NCBI RefSeq assembly: GCF_004101785.1
Contig: NZ_CP035130.1
Location: forward strand, 124,001-188,000
DNA from: Gudongella oleilytica
Lineage (GTDB): Bacteria; Bacillota; Clostridia; Tissierellales; Tissierellaceae
Direction of reading: 5' to 3'
DNA length: 64,000 nucleotides
Notes under the pieces: model-generated
Told to the model about the DNA's origin: nothing
What the model saw: the letters and a program-made list of their open reading frames with translations, nothing else
The model's database searches: none
Made by a program: the position numbers and the translations under genes
Part shown: positions 58,228 through 64,000 of the stretch, piece by piece
Numbering within the stretch: position 1 is the first letter of the stretch
Layout of the letters: each line of letters begins with the position of its first letter

Positions 58228-59994
58228 GTGACTGAGAAGAATCAAGAGATGATAATTAAAGAAAAAGAAGAAAACATAGCTGAGAGTCATGTGAGCACAT
58301 CCGGTAGTCTTGGGGATGAACAGAGAGTCAAGGTGCTATCCCCCGGGATGCTAGTTGTAAAGAGATTTATCAGGAACAGACTAGCGATAATTGGGTTGAT
58401 AATAATTGCGTTTATGTTTGTGTTCTCCTTTATCGGAGGCTTGGTGACACCTTATGAGGAGACTCAGGTCTTCAAGTATGTAGGAACCATGTCCAAGGAA
58501 TATGCGAGTATCACCTACAATAACGATTACAGATATACAGTTGTTGATGGGATGGAGTATTCAAGCTCAGCCCACTCAGCATTTATCCTTGCAAGAAACA
58601 GCGGAAAGACAACCTTCACCTCAGGCGGGCAGGAGTACCACATAGTCGAGGAGGGCGAGGAATTTTACAAGATAGTCACTTCAGCACCAATAGCCAGGAT
58701 AACAAACTTCAGAGGGCTTGTCGCTATTAACGGCATCGACGGAGAAGTAATCTCACCAGAGCTTAATGCAGCTGCTACTGAGGCGGTCCTAGGCAATGTT
58801 GGTCAATTTAACCTTGATGGTGAGCTTTACACGATAGTTCAAAGCGGCAGGGAGTATGTCCTTGGAAGATCCGGAGATGCTGCCATTGAGTCGAAAAATA
58901 TATTCGACCCGGCAATACCGACACAAAACCTTGGCTATGAGTTTACCTATGCAGCTGAGAAGGCTTTCAGAGAAGATGGAATATTTACTTTCTCTGCAGA
59001 TGGTGTCGATTACAGGATCGAGGAGGAGGACAATTTAGCCGTGATCTACAAGGGTGACGAGGAATATGCCCTTCTGTCAAACCTTGCTATACAGCCGGCA
59101 TCACCGGATGTCTTCCTTACTATAGAATTCAAGAAAGCCCTTAGTGATGCGATCGAGGGCAACCACCCATCCTTTATGTTCAAGAATGAAGAGGGTGTAG
59201 ATGTGGAGTATCAGGTGTCGAGGATCAACAACCTCTATACAGTGAAGGCTGACACCCAGACTCACCTCATATCCATCCACGAACAGCCTTCAGCGAAGCA
59301 CTGGCTTGGAACGGACAAGCACGGAATGGACGTAATGACAAGGCTTATGTATGGTGGCAGAATATCACTTACCATAGGATTTATAGTAGTACTTCTGGAA
59401 TCAGCCCTCGGAGTAATCATGGGAGGATTGGCAGGGTACTTCGGCAAATGGGTCGATATGCTTATAATGCGTATAGTTGACGTATTCAACTGTATACCTT
59501 TTATGCCTTTATTGATAATTCTAGGTTCAATAATGGATGCCATGGAGGTCGCACCGCAGCTTAGGATCTACTTTTTGATGTTTATACTTGGTATAATGAG
59601 CTGGCCCGGCATAGCACGTATGGTCAGAGGTCAGATATTGTCTCTAAGGGAACAGGAGTTTATGGTTGCAGCTGAAGCGACAGGTCTTTCAGTATCCAGA
59701 AGGATATTCAAGCACCTTGTACCTAATGTAATACCTCAGCTAATTGTTTTTGCAACGATGGGTCTTGGCTCCGTAATACTTTATGAATCAACATTGAGCT
59801 TCCTGGGGCTGGGAGTAAAATTCCCGCTGGCATCCTGGGGAAATATTATTAGCGGCGTGTCCACAGCCTATGAGATGACCAATTTCTGGTTTGTGTGGAT
59901 ACCTGCAGGTACACTTATACTCTTGACGGTTCTTGGCTTCAACTTCGTTGGCGATGGCCTTCGTGACGCCTTTGACCCCAAGATGAAACGGTAG
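58228..59994 (+). CDS. Peptide ABC transporter permease (OppC/DppC type) with a four-repeat extracytoplasmic insertion
   Basis: OppC-type permeases usually have about 300 residues; this has 588. TM1 is at about 52-74 (LAIIGLIIIAFMFVFSFIGG). The usual LGTDKHGMDVMTRLMYGG follows only at about 357. Between them lies an outside insertion of about 270 residues, with four degenerate units beginning near 130 (FTSGGQEYHIVEEG), 194 (FNLDGELYTIVQSG), 255 (FSADGVDYRIEEED) and 318 (FKNEEGVDVEYQV), spaced 61-64 residues. The rest is normal: EAA loop EFMVAAEATGLSVSRRIFKH and ESTLSFLGLGVKFPLASWG. The insertion may interact with the enlarged binding protein. Confidence 0.9.
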   Translation: MTEKNQEMIIKEKEENIAESHVSTSGSLGDEQRVKVLSPGMLVVKRFIRNRLAIIGLIIIAFMFVFSFIGGLVTPYEETQVFKYVGTMSKEYASITYNNDYRYTVVDGMEYSSSAHSAFILARNSGKTTFTSGGQEYHIVEEGEEFYKIVTSAPIARITNFRGLVAINGIDGEVISPELNAAATEAVLGNVGQFNLDGELYTIVQSGREYVLGRSGDAAIESKNIFDPAIPTQNLGYEFTYAAEKAFREDGIFTFSADGVDYRIEEEDNLAVIYKGDEEYALLSNLAIQPASPDVFLTIEFKKALSDAIEGNHPSFMFKNEEGVDVEYQVSRINNLYTVKADTQTHLISIHEQPSAKHWLGTDKHGMDVMTRLMYGGRISLTIGFIVVLLESALGVIMGGLAGYFGKWVDMLIMRIVDVFNCIPFMPLLIILGSIMDAMEVAPQLRIYFLMFILGIMSWPGIARMVRGQILSLREQEFMVAAEATGLSVSRRIFKHLVPNVIPQLIVFATMGLGSVILYESTLSFLGLGVKFPLASWGNIISGVSTAYEMTNFWFVWIPAGTLILLTVLGFNFVGDGLRDAFDPKMKR

Positions 59995-60001
59995 GTGCGA
60001 A

Positions 60002-61201
60002 ATGGACAATAAGAAAAATCTAATGGATAAAATACTAAACGGTAAGAATGGCAAGGCTGTAAAGAACGTTAACTACCTTTCGGCCAAGGAATTGAGGAAG
60101 ATCTCAAGGGAAAACAGGAAGATAACTGACGAATTCGAAAGGATTAGAAACAGGAAGGACGTTCCTGAGTCAGAGTATGTCTCGACCATGAAGAACCCCA
60201 ACAATATCCTTGAGATAGATAATCTGAACACTTATTTCTTCACTGATATAGGAGTTGTCAAGGCAGTTGACGGGGTATCCTTTGATGTGCCTAGAGGAAA
60301 GACTGTAGGTGTAGTTGGTGAGTCAGGCTGCGGCAAATCCGTGACCTCACTATCTATAATGCAGCTGGTGCAAAGACCCCAGGGGCAGATAGTGGATGGA
60401 GAGATCAGATTCAACCTGGACAACCAGGTATACGACATCGCTAAGATGCCCACAGAAAAAATGCAGAAAATAAGAGGCAATGAGATATCGATGATATTTC
60501 AGGAGCCAATGACAAGCCTTAACCCGGTATTTAAAGTCGGAATGCAGATAGACGAGGTAATTGAGCTTCACAATCCTGAAATGAGTAAGGAGCAGGTATC
60601 TGCAAGGACCATCGAGATGATCAAGATGGTAGGGATAGCCAATGCAGAGGGTGTTTACGAGATGTATCCCCACGAGCTGTCAGGCGGGATGAGGCAAAGA
60701 GCTATGATCGCCATGGCGCTTGCATGTACCCCGAAGCTAATAATCGCTGACGAGCCGACGACTGCACTTGATGTAACTATCCAGGCGCAGATCATGGACC
60801 TTTTGAGAAATCTTAAGGATCAGATAAATTCCAGCATCATGCTTATTACCCACGACCTTGGCGTAATAGCTGAGATGGCAGATTATGTGGTTGTAATGTA
60901 TGCAGGAAGAGTTGTTGAGCAGGGGACTGCACAGGAGATATTCCATTCACCAAAGCATCCATATACAGTCGGGTTGATGGAGTCCAAGCCAAGCAGCAAC
61001 AGGAAGGTCGAAAGACTTTACAGCATACCTGGATCAGTTCCAAATCCGATCGATATGCCGAACTACTGCTACTTCAAGGATAGATGCAACAAGGCATTCA
61101 AGGCCTGTGAGGGAGTTTATCCTCCAACATATCAGATAAGCGGTACACATAGGGTGGCTTGCTACCAATACATGCCGGGAAGGAGGGAGAGCAATGAGTG
61201 A
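60002..61201 (+). CDS. Peptide ABC transporter ATPase (OppD/DppD type)
   Basis: A 399-residue ATPase. A basic head of about 60 residues ([20 protein letters not shown]) precedes the domain. Walker A is [14 protein letters not shown], the signature [15 protein letters not shown], Walker [16 protein letters not shown], and the switch His is in LLITHDLG-like [14 protein letters not shown]. The C-terminal oligopeptide-transporter extension has [14 protein letters not shown], with cysteines of the type that can hold an Fe-S cluster. It overlaps the next gene by 8 bases. Confidence 0.93.
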   Translation: MDNKKNLMDKILNGKNGKAVKNVNYLSAKELRKISRENRKITDEFERIRNRKDVPESEYVSTMKNPNNILEIDNLNTYFFTDIGVVKAVDGVSFDVPRGKTVGVVGESGCGKSVTSLSIMQLVQRPQGQIVDGEIRFNLDNQVYDIAKMPTEKMQKIRGNEISMIFQEPMTSLNPVFKVGMQIDEVIELHNPEMSKEQVSARTIEMIKMVGIANAEGVYEMYPHELSGGMRQRAMIAMALACTPKLIIADEPTTALDVTIQAQIMDLLRNLKDQINSSIMLITHDLGVIAEMADYVVVMYAGRVVEQGTAQEIFHSPKHPYTVGLMESKPSSNRKVERLYSIPGSVPNPIDMPNYCYFKDRCNKAFKACEGVYPPTYQISGTHRVACYQYMPGRRESNE

Positions 61202-62207
61202 GGCTGTAAGATATGATGATTTTGTAGAAGAAAATGATGAAAACATAATCCAGGTCAAAAATCTCAAGAAATACTACCCGATTTCCGGAGGTATGTTCTC
61301 CCAGGTAAAGGGCTATGTAAAGGCGGTTGATGACGTAAGCTTCGATATCAAGCGAGGCACGACCATGGGCCTTGTTGGTGAATCAGGCTGCGGGAAAACT
61401 ACGATCGGAAAGACAATACTCAGACTGACAGATAAAACCAGCGGTTCAGTAAAGTTTGACGGGATAGAAATACACGACCTTAATCGAAGAGACCTTAGAG
61501 CCTTAAGGCCCAGGATCCAAATCATATTCCAGGACCCGTATTCAAGCCTTTCACCAAGGATGCCCGTTGGTGAGATCATAGGTGAGGCTGTAAGGGAGAA
61601 GAAGCTTGTGCCTGAGGCAGAATTTGATGAGTACATCACACGCATCATGAAGGATTGCGGTCTTCAGGAGTACCATAAGGACAGGTATCCCCATGAGTTT
61701 TCAGGCGGACAAAGGCAGAGGATATGCATTGCGAGAGCCTTGGCACTTAATCCTGAGTTTATAGTGTGCGATGAGCCCGTTTCAGCACTTGACGTATCTA
61801 TACAGGCACAGATCATAAATCTTCTTAAGGATCTTCAAGAAAAGTACGATCTGACATATCTTTTCATATCCCATGACTTGTCTGTTGTAGAGCATATTTC
61901 AGATACCGTCGGGGTAATGTATCTTGGAAATCTGGTTGAATATGCGGATAAGGAATCTATATTTAGAAATCCGCTGCATCCATACACTCAAGCGCTTTTC
62001 AGCGCGATCCCTGTACCGGATCCGGACTTCAAGGCAGAGAGGATCATCCTTGAGGGGAGTATCCCTTCACCTGCGAATCCGCCGTCAGGATGCAAGTTCC
62101 ACACAAGGTGCAGATATGCGATGGATATCTGCAGTAGAGAGATCCCATTGATGCAGGAGATGGAAGAGGGGCATAAGGTGGCCTGTCATTTATATAATAA
62201 GGAGTAG
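61194..62207 (+). CDS. Peptide ABC transporter ATPase (OppF/DppF type)
   Basis: A 337-residue ATPase. Walker A GESGCGKTTIGKTI, Q-loop IIFQDPYSSLSPRM, signature EFSGGQRQRICIARA, Walker B FIVCDEPVSALDVS and switch LFISHDLSVVEHI are all intact. The C-terminal extension ends with SGCKFHTRCRYAMDIC. Its start lies inside the end of the previous gene (GGAGGGAG site), so the two ATPases are made together and form the motor of the transporter. Confidence 0.93.
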   Translation: MSEAVRYDDFVEENDENIIQVKNLKKYYPISGGMFSQVKGYVKAVDDVSFDIKRGTTMGLVGESGCGKTTIGKTILRLTDKTSGSVKFDGIEIHDLNRRDLRALRPRIQIIFQDPYSSLSPRMPVGEIIGEAVREKKLVPEAEFDEYITRIMKDCGLQEYHKDRYPHEFSGGQRQRICIARALALNPEFIVCDEPVSALDVSIQAQIINLLKDLQEKYDLTYLFISHDLSVVEHISDTVGVMYLGNLVEYADKESIFRNPLHPYTQALFSAIPVPDPDFKAERIILEGSIPSPANPPSGCKFHTRCRYAMDICSREIPLMQEMEEGHKVACHLYNKE

Positions 62208-62212
62208 TTGTT

Positions 62213-62458
62213 ATGAAGAAGCACTTTGAGGACGACGGCAGGGTAGTCGCCGACATGAATTTTGAGGGGGCACCCTGGTATGTGAAGGAGAAAAAGGAAC
62301 CAGCAGGTCAATTTGTCGGCGACAATGAACCTATGAGCAAGCGGGAGATGTTCGCACTGATGAAATATGCAGTTGGAGCAGGACTCGCAATTGCCCTTGT
62401 GTTCGTCTTTGCCTTTTTCCTGTTCATCCTGTTTTCCTTGAAGTTCTGGCTCAATTAG
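62213..62458 (+). CDS. Small single-pass membrane protein of the transporter operon
   Basis: An 81-residue protein beginning 5 bases after the OppF-type gene (AAGGAG within the end of that gene). The first 45 residues are charged (FEDDGRVVADMNFEGAPWYV, KEKKEPAGQFVGDNEPM). A single helix ends the protein (AVGAGLAIALVFVFAFFLFI, LFSLKFWLN). Its tail-anchored look and place suggest an accessory part of the peptide transporter. No known family was recognised. Confidence 0.65.
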   Translation: MKKHFEDDGRVVADMNFEGAPWYVKEKKEPAGQFVGDNEPMSKREMFALMKYAVGAGLAIALVFVFAFFLFILFSLKFWLN

Positions 62459-62529
62459 GGACATCGGGCATTACCAGATCCAGCCAGTGATTTCTTTAAC
62501 CTTAGATAACCTTGATAAGGGGGATAGCT

Positions 62530-63981
62530 GTGGAGAATGATAAGAGGGATTATAAGAAAGAAAATAAAGAACTTAAAGAGGAGATCGGAAATCTGCAGAG
62601 AAGAGTAAAGGATGCCGGATTTCCAGTTCTAATCCTCTTCGATGGATGGGAATCGTCAGGGAAGGGATTCATGGTAAACGAGCTTATCACAGAAATGGAT
62701 CCTCGAATCTTTAAAATAAAGGTATATGAGGAAGCTACAGAGGATGAGAAGAGAAAACCATTCCTGTGGAGATTCTGGCAAGGGATCCCGTCTAAGGGCA
62801 GCATCCATATATACATCCATAGCTATTATAAAAATATAATGTCAGGCAACAGACTTGGTAAACCTATCGCTTACGACGATGTAAAGGATATCGAGCTTTT
62901 TGAAAAGCAACTGGTAAATGACGGCACATTGATTATCAAGTTCTTTTTAGAGGTTTCCAAAAAAAATCAGGAGGACAGGGTCAAGAAGCTTGCATCAAGC
63001 AAGTACACTGATTTCAGAGTCACAGAAAATGACTGGGATCAAATAAAGCGCCGCAAGGAATACAAGGCAATGTTCAGTGAGATCCTGTCAATAACTGATT
63101 ATGAGCAGAGTCATTGGAATATAATATCGACAGATAAAAAGCAGAAAGCTATAAATGAAATGCTTACCACAGTTAAAAAGATGATTGAGAAAAGGCTCGA
63201 AAACGGAATTGGAGAGAAGGAAGCAACTCCGGAGACACACACGGAATATATAAAGAGAGAGTCTAACGTCCTTGGATCAGTTGATTTGAGTAAGAAGCTG
63301 GAAACAGAGGAATATCAGGATAGGCTTGGCAAGCTCCAGCTTGAAGCGAAGGAAGTTGCCTATGCTCTGTACACAAAGAGGATCCCATCAATAATTGTAT
63401 TTGAAGGGTGGGATGCTGCAGGAAAAGGCGGTGCCATAAAGAGGCTTACTCAGGAAATGGATCCAAGAGGCTACGAAGTCATTCCTATATCTGCACCTGA
63501 CAGTACAGAGAAGCAGTACAACTATATGTGGAGATTTTATAAGCACATGCCTAAAACTGGACATATGACTATTTTCGACAGATCCTGGTATGGAAGAGTC
63601 ATGGTTGAGAGAGTTGAAAACCTTGTTTCAGCCGGTGATTATATGAGGGCGTTTGATGAAATAAACTCAAATGAGAAGCATGTTGCAAATTTCGGCACCC
63701 TGATAATAAAATTCTTTATCCATATCGACAAGGATGAGCAGCTAAGAAGATTCAACGACAGGGAGGAAGACCCTGACAAGAATTATAAATTGACCGATGA
63801 GGACTGGCGAAACAGGGATAAATGGGATATTTATAAGGAAGCTATCGAAGAGATGCTGGCGCGGACGAATACCCCATACGCTCCTTGGGTGATTGTTGAG
63901 GGCAACGATAAGTATTATGCCAGAATTAAGGTAATAGAGACTTTTCTTAAAATGGCAAGGGAGAAGTTAAATAAAGCTTAG
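62530..63981 (+). CDS. Two-domain polyphosphate:AMP/ADP phosphotransferase (PPK2 family)
   Basis: GTG 62530 lies 7 bases after AAGGGGG; the GTG/ATG choice at 62512 lacks spacing. The 483-residue protein has two PPK2 domains. The C-terminal one is complete: VFEGWDAAGKGGAIKRLTQE (Walker A), DPRGYEVIPISAPDSTEK, FDRSWYGRVMVERVENL (Walker B and lid), and FGTLIIKFFIHIDKDEQ. The N-terminal one keeps LFDGWESSGKGFMVNELITE but lacks the D-R-S-W-Y-G-R stretch (IYIHSYYKNIMSGN instead), so it is probably not catalytic. This build matches polyphosphate:AMP phosphotransferases, which make ADP from AMP and polyphosphate. It closes the window. Confidence 0.88.
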   Translation: MENDKRDYKKENKELKEEIGNLQRRVKDAGFPVLILFDGWESSGKGFMVNELITEMDPRIFKIKVYEEATEDEKRKPFLWRFWQGIPSKGSIHIYIHSYYKNIMSGNRLGKPIAYDDVKDIELFEKQLVNDGTLIIKFFLEVSKKNQEDRVKKLASSKYTDFRVTENDWDQIKRRKEYKAMFSEILSITDYEQSHWNIISTDKKQKAINEMLTTVKKMIEKRLENGIGEKEATPETHTEYIKRESNVLGSVDLSKKLETEEYQDRLGKLQLEAKEVAYALYTKRIPSIIVFEGWDAAGKGGAIKRLTQEMDPRGYEVIPISAPDSTEKQYNYMWRFYKHMPKTGHMTIFDRSWYGRVMVERVENLVSAGDYMRAFDEINSNEKHVANFGTLIIKFFIHIDKDEQLRRFNDREEDPDKNYKLTDEDWRNRDKWDIYKEAIEEMLARTNTPYAPWVIVEGNDKYYARIKVIETFLKMAREKLNKA

Positions 63982-64000
63982 CATGAGGATCTTTGCTAAA

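Noticed and set aside
1-64000. rRNA or tRNA genes, prophage structural genes, integrase
   Set aside because: I found no recognisable tRNA cloverleaf, rRNA segment, phage structural protein or site-specific recombinase; a systematic tRNAscan search was not possible.

Overview
The window looks like a chromosome segment of a low-G+C, anaerobic, amino-acid- or peptide-fermenting member of the Clostridia (Bacillota). Supporting signs are strong GGAGG-type ribosome binding sites, butyrate kinase, a tungsten-type aldehyde ferredoxin oxidoreductase, TRAP and Opp transporters, and AT-rich codons. No rRNA, tRNA or CRISPR array was seen. The genus cannot be fixed from sequence reading alone.

Bases 1-18.5 kb form a very AT-rich accessory island, almost entirely on the plus strand. 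It starts with a DrmA-like helicase (5' end cut by the window edge) and a DrmB-like DUF1998 protein. A NERD-domain helicase, a stand-alone EF-Tu-domain-II-like protein and a NYN nuclease follow. Next come a ZorA-like/ZorB-like motor pair, an unknown protein with a Cys cluster, a soluble PASTA protein and a DUF4230 membrane protein. Tight spacing and overlaps suggest one large operon, at least to 12186. The mix of DISARM-like and Zorya-like parts with envelope-linked proteins is the best candidate for an undescribed defence system here. A second module (14449-18260) holds a DarT1-like ADP-ribosyltransferase with its NADAR antitoxin, an Smr protein and a very acidic unknown. It lies between two 84-bp direct repeats (81/84 identical), one inside a small basic gene and one in a truncated copy of that gene's tail.

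From 18.5 to 25.4 kb the content is more ordinary: an ADP-ribosylglycohydrolase, a PLP enzyme, AOR with a TetR regulator, butyrate kinase and a lipoprotein. From 25.4 to 32 kb the DNA is scarred. It holds pseudogene remnants, a large membrane protein whose stop codon lies in an IS1634/IS4-type element, and a DUF4143 ATPase gene bracketed by identical terminators and preceded by spaced repeats. Two large unknown surface proteins are divergently encoded at 32-37.4 kb.

From 37.4 to 47.6 kb a LysR regulator faces a catabolic operon. It encodes an HMG-CoA-lyase-like enzyme, an acylating aldehyde dehydrogenase, a ThDP enzyme, a TIM-barrel isomerase/dehydratase, an AroE-like dehydrogenase and a TRAP transporter. 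The set resembles an inositol-type route for a polar, possibly carbocyclic, acid of unknown identity.

The remainder holds an XRE-cupin regulator divergent from a DUF819 transporter and an M19 dipeptidase, an MFS transporter, a VWA protein, and a macrodomain protein with a helical C-terminus. A complete Opp/Dpp peptide transporter follows, whose permease carries an unusual four-repeat extracytoplasmic insertion, and the window ends with a two-domain PPK2 polyphosphate phosphotransferase.
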